Below are positions 35,195 to 45,583 of a DNA stretch of 64,000 nucleotides, piece after piece. The stretch's first letter is position 1. Each line of letters starts with the position of its first letter. Both the position numbers and the translations under genes were made by a program. The notes under the pieces are model-generated. The model had not been told where the DNA came from. It saw only the letters and a program-made list of their open reading frames with translations, and made no database searches. The DNA comes from Streptomyces sp. HPF1205 (GTDB lineage: Bacteria > Actinomycetota > Actinomycetes > Streptomycetales > Streptomycetaceae): assembly GCF_020400825.1 (NCBI RefSeq), contig NZ_JAINVH010000011.1, positions 171,002 through 235,001 on the forward strand, in the 5' to 3' direction.

Positions 35195-35764
35195 TTATTC
35201 GTGCGGCCACAGCTCCTCCTCCCCTTCTCGCATGTCGCCTTCTTCTGTGAGGGCGTCGCGGACCACCCGGAGGGCGAGGCCCTCGGAGTAGCCCTTGCGG
35301 GCCAGCATCCCGGCGAGGCGCCGAAGACGCTTGTCGCGGTCCAGGCCGCGCGTACCCGGTAGGCGGCGCCGTACCAGTTCGCGGGCGGTCTCTTCCTCCT
35401 GCTCGGCGTCGAGGAGCTGGACCGCCTCGGTCACCAGCTCGGCGTCCACTCCACGGTGGCGCAGCTCCTGGGCGAGGGCGCGGCGGGCCAGCCCTCGGCC
35501 GCGGTGCCGGGATTCGACCCAGGCATTGGCGAACGCCTGGTCGTCGATGAGGCCCACGTCCTGGAACCGTTCGAGGACGTGCTCGGCGATCTCATCGGGG
35601 ATCTCCCGCTTGCGCATGGCGTCGGCGAGCTGCCTGCGGGTTCGGGGTGTCCCCGTGAGCAGGCGCAGGCACAGCGCCCGCGCCTGCTCCTCGGGGTCGA
35701 GCGGCGGCTCTTGCGAGGCCCTCGACTCGGAAGAGCCGCCGCGCTCCTGGGACCTGCGCGCCAT
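35195..35764 (-). CDS. recX: RecA regulator RecX
   Basis: A 189-residue helical protein with the RecX three-helix repeats: ALCLRLLTGTPRTRRQLADAM, VLERFQDVGLIDDQAFANAWV, RRALAQELRHRGVDAELV and LARKGYSEGLALRVVRDAL. RecX limits RecA filament growth. It begins 3 bp after the recA stop, so the two are one operon and probably share the SOS control in front of recA. The N-terminal 25 residues are disordered. Confidence 0.96.
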   Translation of the reverse strand: MARRSQERGGSSESRASQEPPLDPEEQARALCLRLLTGTPRTRRQLADAMRKREIPDEIAEHVLERFQDVGLIDDQAFANAWVESRHRGRGLARRALAQELRHRGVDAELVTEAVQLLDAEQEEETARELVRRRLPGTRGLDRDKRLRRLAGMLARKGYSEGLALRVVRDALTEEGDMREGEEELWPHE

Positions 35765-35767
35765 GGG

Positions 35768-36895
<1,128 letters not shown>

Positions 36896-36985
36896 GGGTT
36901 CCACCCGGGATGTCTGGTTCGATCGCTTCACGTCCACGACGCTAGCGCCTGCCACTGACAACGCGCCCGGACGTCGGCCCCGGAC

Positions 36986-36994
36986 TGTGGACAA
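36986..36994 (-). promoter_or_regulatory. Perfect Streptomyces-type DnaA box upstream of recA
   Basis: TGTGGACAA on the plus strand, i.e. TTGTCCACA on the minus strand, 91 bp before the recA start. A single box; function not shown by sequence. Confidence 0.45.
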
Positions 36995-37027
36995 CTCCGG
37001 CGGAAGCCCCGCCCGGTGCATCCATCT

Positions 37028-37039
37028 GAATGGATGTTC
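37028..37039 (-). promoter_or_regulatory. SOS box of recA
   Basis: GAATGGATGTTC on the plus strand, i.e. GAACATCCATTC on the minus strand. This fits GAAC-N4-GTTC with one change in the second half (ATTC), the form used in front of recA in streptomycetes. It also differs from the perfect lexA box, so the affinity may be lower. Confidence 0.75.
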
Positions 37040-37080
37040 GATTTTTCTGTCAAGCGGCACACGCGATCGCCGCTGCGCCG

Positions 37081-38259
37081 CTATTCCGCGCGCGGATCGG
37101 TGACCTCGTAACGGCGGACGTACGCGGTGAGGAAACCTTGCAGCGTCGCCGTAGCGGGAATCGCGATGAGCGCGCCGACCGCGCCCAGCAGGGCCGCCCC
37201 CGCGACCACCGAGCCGAAGGCCACCGCCGGATGCATGTCCACGGTCCGCGCCGTGATCCGCGGCTGCAGCAGATAGTTCTCGAACTGCTGGTAGACGATC
37301 ACGAAGCCCAGCACCCACAGCGCGTCCCAGGGGTTCTCGGCGAAGGCGATGAGGACCGGCAGGGCCCCGGCCAGGTAGGTGCCGACGGTCGGGATGAACT
37401 GCGAGACCACGCCCACCCACACGCCCAGAGCGGGCGCGTACGGCACGCCGAGCACCTGGAGCAGGATGTAGTGCGCGACACCGGAGATCAGGGCCATCAG
37501 GGCACGCGAGTAGAGATAACCGCCGGTCTTGTCGACGGCGATCTCCCAGGCCCGCAGCACCTCGGCCTGCCGGGCGGGCGGCAGCACCGAGCAGAGCTCG
37601 CGGCGCAGCCGGGGGCCGTCGGCGGCCATGTAATAGGTGAAGAGCAGCACCGTGAACAGCTGGAACACGATGCCGAACACGGTGGCGCCGATACCCCAGG
37701 CGTTGCTGGCCCCGTGGGACAGGTACGCGCGCACCCAGTTCGAGTGCAGGACCCTGTTCCTGAGGTTGCCGGTGCTCAGGTGGGTGTGGAAGGACCGGTT
37801 GCTCCACGAGACCACGTCGTTCACGTACTGCGGCAGGTTGCGCACGATCGTGCTGATCTGGTCCACCAGAAGCGAACCGAGGGCCAGCACGAAACCCGCG
37901 CCCGCGAGCAGGACCACCAGGATGACCAGCCCGGTGGCGGCACCGCGGCGCAGACCGCGGCGTGCGAGCCAGCTCACCGCGGGCTCGATGGCGACCGCGC
38001 AGAAGAACGAGATCACGACGTTGACGAGCAGGCCCAGGAGCCGGTGGAAGGCCCAGCTGGCGAAGTGGTAGCAGGCGATGAGGACGAGCGAGAGGACCAA
38101 GGCGCGGGGCAGCCAGCGTGGCATCGCGGGCCGTGGCGGAGGCCGGTCGCCGTGCGGCGCGTCCGGTCCCCTGGGTGGCTGCGGCGGGGGCGGCGGCGCG
38201 GCCGGCTCAGGGGTCTCGTCGGTTCCTGCCACGGGCCAAGTCTTGCCGCTACCCGGCAC
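37081..38259 (-). CDS. AI-2E family (PerM/YdiK-type) membrane transporter
   Basis: A 392-residue polytopic protein. It starts at a GTG with AGGAATTT before it. After a Pro-rich cytoplasmic tail (1-48), hydrophobic segments begin at [16 protein letters not shown] and continue through [74 protein letters not shown] and [20 protein letters not shown]. The [23 protein letters not shown] region is the family core. Real substrate unknown despite the name. It is downstream of a DUF3046 gene. Confidence 0.92.
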   Translation of the reverse strand: MPGSGKTWPVAGTDETPEPAAPPPPPQPPRGPDAPHGDRPPPRPAMPRWLPRALVLSLVLIACYHFASWAFHRLLGLLVNVVISFFCAVAIEPAVSWLARRGLRRGAATGLVILVVLLAGAGFVLALGSLLVDQISTIVRNLPQYVNDVVSWSNRSFHTHLSTGNLRNRVLHSNWVRAYLSHGASNAWGIGATVFGIVFQLFTVLLFTYYMAADGPRLRRELCSVLPPARQAEVLRAWEIAVDKTGGYLYSRALMALISGVAHYILLQVLGVPYAPALGVWVGVVSQFIPTVGTYLAGALPVLIAFAENPWDALWVLGFVIVYQQFENYLLQPRITARTVDMHPAVAFGSVVAGAALLGAVGALIAIPATATLQGFLTAYVRRYEVTDPRAE

Positions 38260-38324
38260 AAATTCCTGATATCACCCCATTTGCATCATCGGCCGACGAC
38301 CCTCGCACGGCCGCGCCGACCGCC

Positions 38325-38519
38325 TCAGCGCATGGCCGCGGGCACCTCCATCGCCGCGCACACGGCACGCCACACGTCCTTGGCCTCCCACCCGTCGTCC
38401 AGCGCCTGCAGCACCGTACGGCCTCCCAGCTCGGACATCACGTGGTCGCGTGCGAAAGAGTCGGCGTACGTCTCGCCGAAATACGCCCGCATCCGCTCCC
38501 AGAAAATCGTCAACCGCAT
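38325..38519 (-). CDS. DUF3046 family small protein
   Basis: A 64-residue protein, MRLTIFWERMRAYFGETYADSFARD onward, ending GWEAKDVWRAVCAAMEVP. This matches the short actinobacterial DUF3046 family, usually found near recA. The start ATG is clear. It is divergent from lhr with 177 bp between them. No function known. Confidence 0.9.
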   Translation of the reverse strand: MRLTIFWERMRAYFGETYADSFARDHVMSELGGRTVLQALDDGWEAKDVWRAVCAAMEVPAAMR

Positions 38520-38633
38520 GTCAGCCAGTATCGCGCGCTGCTACGACAGCGGGTCCGCCTCCGCCGCCGTGGGCGGGCCGGCCCTGCGGCCCCGCCGTCC
38601 GCGTCGGCGGCCCGCGGACCAGCGGCGGGCGAG

Positions 38634-38642
38634 TTATCCACA
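38634..38642 (+). promoter_or_regulatory. DnaA-box-like TTATCCACA upstream of lhr
   Basis: Matches the TTATNCACA consensus exactly, 55 bp upstream of the lhr start. A single copy, so chance cannot be excluded. Confidence 0.35.
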
Positions 38643-38696
38643 GGCGGACAGGACAGGGCCAGCGGAGTGTCGGTGCGGCGAGGCAGGATGGTGGAC

Positions 38697-41600
38697 ATGT
38701 CCGATCAGAGCAGTCTCGAAGCCTTCTCCCCGGCCACCCGCGCGTGGTTCACCGGGGCGTTCCGCGAGCCCACCGCGGCGCAGGCCGGCGCGTGGACCGC
38801 CATCGCGGGCGGCTCGGACGTGCTCGTCGTGGCGCCGACCGGTTCGGGCAAGACGCTGGCGGCGTTCCTGGCCGCGCTGGACCGGCTGGCGTCCACTCCC
38901 CCTCCGGCAGAGGCCCGCCGCCGCTGCCGGGTGCTGTACGTATCCCCCTTGAAGGCCCTGGCGGTGGACGTGGAGCGCAATCTGCGCAGCCCGCTCGCCG
39001 GTCTGCGCCAGGAGTCGGTACGGCTGGGCCTGCCCGAACCGGAGGTGCGGGTGGGCATCCGCTCGGGCGACACCCCGGCGGCCGAGCGCCGAGCGCTGGC
39101 CACCCGCCCGCCGGACATCCTCATCACCACGCCCGAGTCGCTGTTCCTCATGCTCACCTCGTCCGCCCGCGACGCGCTGAGCGGGGTGGAGACGGTGATC
39201 CTCGACGAGGTGCACGCGGTGGCCGGCACCAAGCGGGGCGCCCATCTGGCGGTCTCCTTGGAACGCCTCGACCGGCTGCTGGAACGGCCGGCCCGGCGGA
39301 TCGGCCTGTCCGCCACGGTCCGGCCGGTGGACGAGATCGCCCGCTACCTGTCGCCGCAGCGCAGGGTGACGATCGTGCAGCCACCGGCGCAAAAGCAGTT
39401 CGACCTGTCGGTGGTCGTGCCGGTGGAGGACATGGGTGAGCTCGGCGGCGCCCCGGTCGCCGACGCGGCCGAGCACACCGGTCCAGCGGCCGGCCCCGCC
39501 GAGCGGCCCTCCATCTGGCCGCACGTCGAGGAGCAGATCGCCGACCTGGTGCAGGCTCACCGCTCGACGATCGTGTTCGCCAACTCGCGGCGCCTGGCCG
39601 AGCGGCTGTGCAACAGGCTGAACGAGATCGGGTACGAGCGGGCGGAGGGCCGGACACTGCCCGAGGCGCACTCCCCCGCCGAGATCATGGCGGAGTCGGG
39701 CGCCGCCCGCGGGGCCCCGGCGGTGCTCGCCCGCGCCCACCACGGCTCGGTGTCCAAGGAGCAGCGGGCACTGGTCGAGGAGGACCTGAAGGCGGGGCGG
39801 CTGCCCGCGGTGGTGGCGACCTCCAGCCTGGAGCTGGGCATCGACATGGGCGCCGTGGACCTGGTGGTCCAGGTCGAGTCGCCGCCGTCGGTCGCGTCGG
39901 GTCTGCAGCGGGTGGGCCGGGCCGGACACCAGGTGGGCGCGGTGTCCAGAGGTGTGATCTTCCCCAAGTACCGCGGTGACCTGGTGCAGTCCGCGGTGGT
40001 CACCGAGCGGATGCGGCAGGGCGCGATCGAATCCCTGCGGGTGCCCGCGAACCCGCTCGACGTACTGGCCCAGCAGATCGTGGCGATGACCGCGCTCGAC
40101 GCCTGGGACGTGGACGAGCTGCTGGCAGTCGTGCGTCGGGCCGCACCCTTCGCGTCGCTTCCGCACTCCGCCTACACCGCGGTGCTGGACATGCTGGCCG
40201 GACGCTATCCGTCGGACGCCTTTGCCGAGCTGCGCCCGCGCCTGGTCTGGGACCGGGTGGCGAACACGCTCACCGGGCGGCCCGGCGCCCAGCGGCTGGC
40301 CGTCACCTCCGGCGGCACTATCCCGGACCGCGGCCTGTTCGGGGTGTTCCTCGCCGGCGCCGACCCGAAGAAGGGCGGCGGCCGGGTCGGGGAGCTGGAC
40401 GAGGAGATGGTGTACGAGTCGCGGGTGGGCGACGTGTTCACCCTGGGCACCACCTCGTGGCGGATCGAGGACATCACCCGTGACCGGGTGCTGGTCTCAC
40501 CCGCGCCAGGGGTGCCGGGGCGGCTGCCGTTCTGGAAGGGCGACCAGCTGGGCCGGCCCCTGGAGCTGGGCCGGGCCCAGGGGAAGTGGTTGCGCGAGGT
40601 GGCGTCACTCGCCCCCGAGCGGGCCAGGGAGCGGCTGACCGCCGCCGGTCTGGACACCTGGGCCTCCGACAACGTGTTGGCGTACCTCGCCGAGCAGCGG
40701 CAGGCGTGCGGGCACGTGCCGGACGACCGCACGATCGTGGTGGAAAGGTTCCGCGACGAGCTGGGCGACTGGCGGGTGATCATCCACTCGCCGTTCGGCG
40801 CCCAGGTGCACGCTCCGTGGGCCCTGGCGCTCGGCTCCCGTCTCCAGGAGCGGTACGGCTTGGACGCGCAGGCCATGCACGCCGACGACGGCATCGTGCT
40901 GCGGCTGCCGGACGCCGATCTGATGGGGCTGGATCTGCTGGACTCCGACCCCGCGCTGCGCGGCGCCGAGTACGACCCGGAGCAGGCACCGGTCGGGGCC
41001 GCCGATGTCGTCTTCGACAAAGGCGAGGTCGAGCAGGTCGTCACCGAACAGGTCGGTGGTTCGGCGCTGTTCGCATCCCGGTTCCGCGAATGCGCGGCTC
41101 GCGCGCTTCTGCTGCCGCGGCGCAATCCGGGCAAGCGGACCCCCCTGTGGCAGCAGCGTCAGCGGGCGTCCCAACTGCTGCAGGTGGCCTCGGAGTTCGG
41201 CTCGTTCCCGATCGTCCTGGAAGCGGTACGGGAGTGCCTGCAGGACGTCTTCGACGTGCCGGGCCTGGTGGAGCTGATGGGCGACATCGAGGCACGCCGG
41301 GTGCGTCTGGTGGAGGTCACCACGCCGGAGCCGTCGCCGTTCGCCCGGTCGTTGCTGTTCGGCTACGTGGCCCAGTTCCTGTACGAGGGCGACTCGCCGC
41401 TGGGTGAGCGGCGGGCGGCTGCGCTGTCGCTGGACTCCCGGCTGCTTGCGGAGCTGCTGGGGCAGGCGGAGCTGCGGGAACTGCTGGACTCCGGTGTGCT
41501 GGCCGAGCTGGACCGCGAACTGCAATGGCTCACCGAGGACCGCGGGGTCAAGGACGCGGAAGGGGTGGCGGACGCGCTGCGGGTACTCGGGCCCCTGACC

Positions 41601-43349
41601 GCCGCGGAGCTGGTGGAGCGCGGCGCGGACCCGGACTGGGCGGTGCAGTTGGAGAGGTCACGGCGGGCGATTCGGGTGCGGGTCGCGGGCGCCGAGCACT
41701 GGGCGGCGGTGGAGGACGCCGGCCGGCTGCGGGACGCACTGGGCACGGCGCTTCCGGTGGGCGTGCCGGTGGCGTTCACCGAGCCGGTGAAGGACCCGCT
41801 GGGTGATCTGCTGGCGAGGTACGCGCGGACGCACGGCCCGTTCACCACGGCCGACGCGGCGGCCAGGTTCGGCCTGGGGACGGCGGTCGCCGACGGCACG
41901 CTGCACCGGCTGACCGCGGCGGGCCGCCTTGTCCAGGGCGAGTTCCGGCCGGGCGGGGCGGGGCAGGAGTGGTGCGACGCGGCGGTGCTGCGGCGGCTGC
42001 GGCGCCGCTCGCTGGCAGCGTTGCGGCAGGAACTGGAGCCGGTGCCGCCGGCGACCCTCGGGGTGTTCCTGCCGCAGTGGCAGCATGTGGGCACGCACAG
42101 CCTGCGCGGCATGGACGGTCTGGCCCGGGCCGTCGAGCAGCTCCAGGGCGCGGCGGTACCCGCCTCGGCCCTGGAAAAGCTGGTGCTGCCGTCCCGGGTG
42201 GCCGGCTACACCCCGGGGATGCTGGACGAGCTGACCGCGGCGGGCGAGGTCGTCTGGGCCGGGGCCGGGGCGCTGCCCGGTAAGGACGGCTGGGTGTCGC
42301 TCTACCTCGCCGACGCCGCCCCGCTGCTGCTGCCCGAGCCGCAGCAGATGGAGCAGACTCCCCTGCACCTTGCGGTGCTGGCCGCGCTGGCCGGTGGGTA
42401 CGGACTGTTCTTCCGCCAGATCGCCGACCAGGTGCGGGCCGGCGGCCTGGACGCCACCGACCCGCAGATCGCCGACGCGGTGTGGGACCTGGCCTGGTCG
42501 GGCCGCCTCACCAACGACACGCTGGCCCCGCTGCGGGCGCTGCTGGGCTCGGGCCGCACCGCGGGTTCCACCGCGCACCGGGCGCCGCGCTCGGTGCCGC
42601 GTGGCCGGTACAGTTCGCTCGCCGCCAGGGCGCCGCGTGCCACTGCCTCGCGCAGCGGCCCGCCCACCACGGCCGGCCGCTGGTCCCTGGTGCCCGCGGC
42701 TGAACCGGACCCGACACTGCGGGCGCACGCCCTCACCCACACGCTGCTGGACCGGCACGGTGTGGTCACCCGGGGGGCGGTGGCCGCCGAGGGCGTGGCG
42801 GGCGGCTTCTCCGCGGCCTACCGGGTCCTGTCGGCGTTCGAGGAGACCGGTCAGGCGCGGCGCGGTTACGTGGTGGAGGGGCTGGGGGCGGCGCAGTTCG
42901 CGATGGACGGTGCCGTGGACCGGCTGCGGGCGCTCAGCACCGCCCGTGAGCGGGAGGAGGACCACTCCTCCCGGGTCCGGACCGTGGTGCTGGCCGCCTC
43001 CGACCCGGCCAACCCCTACGGGGCGGCACTGCCCTGGCCGGCGCAGCCCGACGGGGTCACCCACAAGCCGGGCCGCAAAGCAGGCGCGCTGGTCGTCCTC
43101 ACCGACGGCGAGCCCGCCCTCTACGTCGAGCGCGGCGGCAAGACCCTGCTCGCCTGGCCCATGGACGGGATACGGACGCAGGCGGCCGCCGACGCGCTGG
43201 CGCTGGCGGTACGGGACGGCGCGCTGGGCCGTCTCACCGTGGAGCGCGCCAACGGCGAACCCGCGCTGACCTCGCCGCTGGGCCGGGCCCTGGAGGCCGC
43301 GGGCTTCCACGCCACCCCGCGGGGGCTGCGGCTGAGGGACGGGAGGTAG
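38697..43349 (+). CDS. lhr: ATP-dependent DNA helicase/repair protein Lhr
   Basis: About 1550 residues, the full-length Lhr type. It is a 3'-5' DNA/RNA-DNA helicase used in DNA repair. The RecA-like core holds motif I VVAPTGSGKTLAAFL (residue about 48), DEVH at about 170, IGLSATVRP, and VATSSLELGIDMGAVDLVVQ plus GLQRVGRAGHQVGA of the second lobe. After it come a winged helix, the Lhr core and a long C-terminal domain. I chose the ATG of MSDQSSLEAFSP; an ATG three codons earlier is possible. The nei gene follows by 73 bp on the same strand, a pairing known in actinobacteria. Confidence 0.96.
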   Translation: MSDQSSLEAFSPATRAWFTGAFREPTAAQAGAWTAIAGGSDVLVVAPTGSGKTLAAFLAALDRLASTPPPAEARRRCRVLYVSPLKALAVDVERNLRSPLAGLRQESVRLGLPEPEVRVGIRSGDTPAAERRALATRPPDILITTPESLFLMLTSSARDALSGVETVILDEVHAVAGTKRGAHLAVSLERLDRLLERPARRIGLSATVRPVDEIARYLSPQRRVTIVQPPAQKQFDLSVVVPVEDMGELGGAPVADAAEHTGPAAGPAERPSIWPHVEEQIADLVQAHRSTIVFANSRRLAERLCNRLNEIGYERAEGRTLPEAHSPAEIMAESGAARGAPAVLARAHHGSVSKEQRALVEEDLKAGRLPAVVATSSLELGIDMGAVDLVVQVESPPSVASGLQRVGRAGHQVGAVSRGVIFPKYRGDLVQSAVVTERMRQGAIESLRVPANPLDVLAQQIVAMTALDAWDVDELLAVVRRAAPFASLPHSAYTAVLDMLAGRYPSDAFAELRPRLVWDRVANTLTGRPGAQRLAVTSGGTIPDRGLFGVFLAGADPKKGGGRVGELDEEMVYESRVGDVFTLGTTSWRIEDITRDRVLVSPAPGVPGRLPFWKGDQLGRPLELGRAQGKWLREVASLAPERARERLTAAGLDTWASDNVLAYLAEQRQACGHVPDDRTIVVERFRDELGDWRVIIHSPFGAQVHAPWALALGSRLQERYGLDAQAMHADDGIVLRLPDADLMGLDLLDSDPALRGAEYDPEQAPVGAADVVFDKGEVEQVVTEQVGGSALFASRFRECAARALLLPRRNPGKRTPLWQQRQRASQLLQVASEFGSFPIVLEAVRECLQDVFDVPGLVELMGDIEARRVRLVEVTTPEPSPFARSLLFGYVAQFLYEGDSPLGERRAAALSLDSRLLAELLGQAELRELLDSGVLAELDRELQWLTEDRGVKDAEGVADALRVLGPLTAAELVERGADPDWAVQLERSRRAIRVRVAGAEHWAAVEDAGRLRDALGTALPVGVPVAFTEPVKDPLGDLLARYARTHGPFTTADAAARFGLGTAVADGTLHRLTAAGRLVQGEFRPGGAGQEWCDAAVLRRLRRRSLAALRQELEPVPPATLGVFLPQWQHVGTHSLRGMDGLARAVEQLQGAAVPASALEKLVLPSRVAGYTPGMLDELTAAGEVVWAGAGALPGKDGWVSLYLADAAPLLLPEPQQMEQTPLHLAVLAALAGGYGLFFRQIADQVRAGGLDATDPQIADAVWDLAWSGRLTNDTLAPLRALLGSGRTAGSTAHRAPRSVPRGRYSSLAARAPRATASRSGPPTTAGRWSLVPAAEPDPTLRAHALTHTLLDRHGVVTRGAVAAEGVAGGFSAAYRVLSAFEETGQARRGYVVEGLGAAQFAMDGAVDRLRALSTAREREEDHSSRVRTVVLAASDPANPYGAALPWPAQPDGVTHKPGRKAGALVVLTDGEPALYVERGGKTLLAWPMDGIRTQAAADALALAVRDGALGRLTVERANGEPALTSPLGRALEAAGFHATPRGLRLRDGR

Positions 43350-43422
43350 GGCGAGGCGCTGCGGCGGGAGGGCCGGCTCCCCTGGTCGCCGGCGGGCGCG
43401 CCGTTTGGGTCATCATGGACGG

Positions 43423-44244
43423 GTGCCCGAAGGAGACACGGTCTGGCTGACCGCTCACCGACTGCACGCGGCGCTGGCCGGCCGGCCCTTGCTGCGGGTG
43501 GATCTGCGGGTGCCGAAGCTGGCCACGACCGATCTGGCCGGACGGCGGCTGCTGGAGGTGGTCCCGCGCGGCAAGCACCTGATGGCGCGGCTCGATGGCG
43601 AGCTGACTCTCCACTCGCACCTGCGGATGGAGGGCTCGTGGCATCTCTACGCGCCCGGGGAGCGCTGGCGGGGCGGTCCGATGCACCAAGTGCGCGCGGT
43701 GCTGGAGACGGCGGACAGGACGGCGGTCGGTTACCGGCTTGGGATGCTCGCCGTGCTGCCGACCGGTGAGGAGGACTCGGTGGTGGGCCATCTGGGACCG
43801 GACCTGCTCGGCCCGGACTGGGACGCGGCCAGGGCGCTGGAGCGGCTGGCCGCGGATCCGGATCGGCCGCTCGGGGAGGCGTTGCTCGACCAGCGCAACC
43901 TCGCCGGGATCGGCAACGTCTACGTGGCCGAGTTGTGCTTCCTGCGCGGGGTGACGCCATGGACGCCGTACGGACAGGTGGGGGCGCCCGAGAAGCTGGT
44001 GGCGCTCGCCAAGCGGCTGCTGGAGGCCAACAAGACCCGGGTCGGGCATGTGACGACCGGGGACACCCGGCGGGGCCGTACGAACTGGGTCTACGGACGG
44101 GAGCACCAGCCGTGCCTGCGGTGCGGTACGCCCGTCAGGGCCGGCGAGCACGGGCAGGCGGGGCAGAGCCGGGTGGCGTACTGGTGCCCGCGCTGCCAGC
44201 GCGGCCCGGCACCGGGTCCGCCGGGACGGCATGCAGCGGGATGA
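43423..44244 (+). CDS. nei: Endonuclease VIII-type DNA glycosylase (Fpg/Nei family)
   Basis: About 273 residues. Translation must start at the GTG giving (M)PEGDTVWLTAHRL, since the exposed Pro after Met removal is the catalytic nucleophile, with Glu next to it. LHSHLRMEGSWHLY supplies the catalytic Lys-side region and LLDQRNLAGIGNVYVAELCF the helix-two-turn-helix. The zinc finger is CLRCGTPV and WCPRCQRG. The PEGDT start (not PELPE) indicates Nei, which removes oxidised pyrimidines. It is probably co-transcribed with lhr. Confidence 0.95.
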   Translation: MPEGDTVWLTAHRLHAALAGRPLLRVDLRVPKLATTDLAGRRLLEVVPRGKHLMARLDGELTLHSHLRMEGSWHLYAPGERWRGGPMHQVRAVLETADRTAVGYRLGMLAVLPTGEEDSVVGHLGPDLLGPDWDAARALERLAADPDRPLGEALLDQRNLAGIGNVYVAELCFLRGVTPWTPYGQVGAPEKLVALAKRLLEANKTRVGHVTTGDTRRGRTNWVYGREHQPCLRCGTPVRAGEHGQAGQSRVAYWCPRCQRGPAPGPPGRHAAG

Positions 44245-44728
44245 GCCCCAGGCTCCAGCCCCCGGCCGCGAGGGCGGCCTGCCAGGAGGCGGCGGTCCCA
44301 GGCCGCGCGGCGAGCCACAGCGCCCCCGACACCCACAAGGCCCCGCACGCGCCAGAAACGAAGAGTCGGACGGCCGACGGACGGCCTGGGCCGCGGCGCG
44401 CGGGCCGCGTACGCCGTCCCCCAAGGTACGGGCTCCACGGACGGCCGCGGGGAGCGGCAGGGCGCCCGGGCCCGACCGATGCGGGCCTCGCGCGGCCCGC
44501 ATCGCCCACCTGGCCAGCCCCGCCGAACAAGGGCTCCCGCCCGACCGGGTCCTTCGCGCCCGCCCGGTCCACCTGACCCACCTGACCCGCCGGACCGACC
44601 GGCCGGACCGGACGGACCGGCTCTCGGCGCGTCGCGCCCGCCCGGCCCCCAGGGCGCGCACGACGCTCGCCACGCCGCCTGCGTATTCGTTCCACCGGAT
44701 GTGTCCGGAGCACGGGGAGCGCACCCAT
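44135..44728 (-). CDS. Possible small membrane protein overlapping the end of nei
   Basis: A minus-strand frame, open from 44728, contains two hydrophobic stretches near its end: LFVSGACGALWVSGALWLAA and SWQAALAAGGWSLGLIPLHA. These look like real membrane helices, unlike typical antisense frames. Upstream the translation is Arg/Pro-rich and no start codon with a ribosome site lies near the first helix, so the real start is unknown. It overlaps the last 110 bp of nei. It may be a genuine short gene or chance. Confidence 0.3.
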   Translation of the reverse strand: MGALPVLRTHPVERIRRRRGERRARPGGRAGATRREPVRPVRPVGPAGQVGQVDRAGAKDPVGREPLFGGAGQVGDAGRARPASVGPGRPAAPRGRPWSPYLGGRRTRPARRGPGRPSAVRLFVSGACGALWVSGALWLAARPGTAASWQAALAAGGWSLGLIPLHAVPADPVPGRAGSAGTSTPPGSAPPARARRP

Positions 44729-44898
44729 GGATGGCCGCCTCCTTCGGACCCCGAGATCGCGGCGGGGAACCCCCGTGGGGGTTCCCCGATGGTCAGGGCC
44801 CGATCGGACCGATCGGCCCGATCGGGCCCGGACGGACCGAGTGCGGAGGCCGGGCCTCTCACACGTTCTCCGCCCGGACGTTCTCCGCCCGGATCCGC
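44245..44898. other. Intergenic region nei / dps with short repeats
   Basis: Aside from the possible membrane protein, I see no gene. The stretch has simple-sequence blocks of the GACCGACCGG type (about 44575-44625) and GATCGG/GATCGGGCC blocks (44796-44830), a strong hairpin (44762-44787), and 15-bp repeats copied from the dps tail. Confidence 0.5.
44762..44787. terminator. Strong hairpin between nei and dps
   Basis: Perfect 12-bp arms CGGGGAACCCCC (44762-44773) and GGGGGTTCCCCG (44776-44787) with a 2-nt centre. It lies between two converging transcription units and likely ends dps or both. Confidence 0.7.
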
Positions 44899-44917
44899 TC
44901 AGACGTTCTCCGCCTGG
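44863..44917. repeat. Three 15-bp repeats ACGTTCTCCGCCCGG at the dps 3' end
   Basis: Copies at 44863-44877 and 44878-44892 are identical and adjacent; 44903-44917 (ACGTTCTCCGCCTGG) is one base different and encodes the last residues of Dps (QAENV). The two downstream copies look like duplications of the coding end. Confidence 0.75.
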
Positions 44918-45369
44918 AACATCCAGTGCTCCTTCTCCAGTTCCTGGGTGATGCCGATGAGCAGATCCTGGGTGACGGGGTCGGGCTCGTCGGTGTCCGC
45001 GACACGTTCCCGCATTCGGGTGATGACGGCGTGCAGGGCGTTGACCATGATCTCGACGACTTCGGCGTCTCTGATCCAGCCGTCCGTCACCGCGTCGATC
45101 CCGCTGGTCTTGGCGACCGTGCCGGCCCGCCCGTCGGGCGTGATGCCCAGCGCGGCGGCGCGTTCGGCGACGTTGTCGGAGGCGGTGCGCGCGGTGGCGA
45201 CGACCTCGTCCAGTTGCAGGTGAATGGACCGGAAGCGCGGGCCGACGACATTCCAGTGCACCTGCTTGGCGACCAGGGAGAGGTCGACGAGGTCCACCAG
45301 CGCGCCCTGGAGTGCGTCTGCGACGATCTTGCGGCTGGGCTCGGGCAGCGGGCTCTTCACGACACTCAT
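44899..45369 (-). CDS. dps: Dps-family DNA-protecting ferritin-like protein
   Basis: A 156-residue four-helix protein that forms dodecamers, stores iron and shields DNA in stress. ATG (MSVVKSPLPEPSRK) with TAGGAGA before it. The ferroxidase site between subunits is visible in KQVHWNVVGPRFRSIHLQLDEVV and ASDNVAERAAALG; the helix ending QELEKEHWMFQAENV closes the protein. The C-terminus is short, without the Lys-rich tail that binds DNA in some Dps. Confidence 0.94.
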   Translation of the reverse strand: MSVVKSPLPEPSRKIVADALQGALVDLVDLSLVAKQVHWNVVGPRFRSIHLQLDEVVATARTASDNVAERAAALGITPDGRAGTVAKTSGIDAVTDGWIRDAEVVEIMVNALHAVITRMRERVADTDEPDPVTQDLLIGITQELEKEHWMFQAENV

Positions 45370-45489
45370 GCGGATGTCTCCTACCGGATCGGCGACGTCA
45401 GTCCTGATCGACCCCCGTTCGCTTCCTTCGCCTACCCTGCCTCGGCGCCGTACACCTGGCAAAAGCACACAAGCGTGGACATGCGAAAG

Positions 45490-45535
45490 CGCGGCGGCCT
45501 GGGCCGGGAGGTGATCCCGGACCCGGGCCGCCGCG
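45490..45535 (-). terminator. Hairpin after clgR
   Basis: GCGCGGCGGCCTGGGCCGGG and its near-complement, ending at 45535, pair with one mismatch and one bulge around a short AGGTGAT loop. It is about 50 bp past the clgR stop. Confidence 0.6.
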
Positions 45536-45583
45536 ATGGGCCGGCGGAAGGGGCCGAACGTGCTGGTACGCCTCGTGCGCGGC

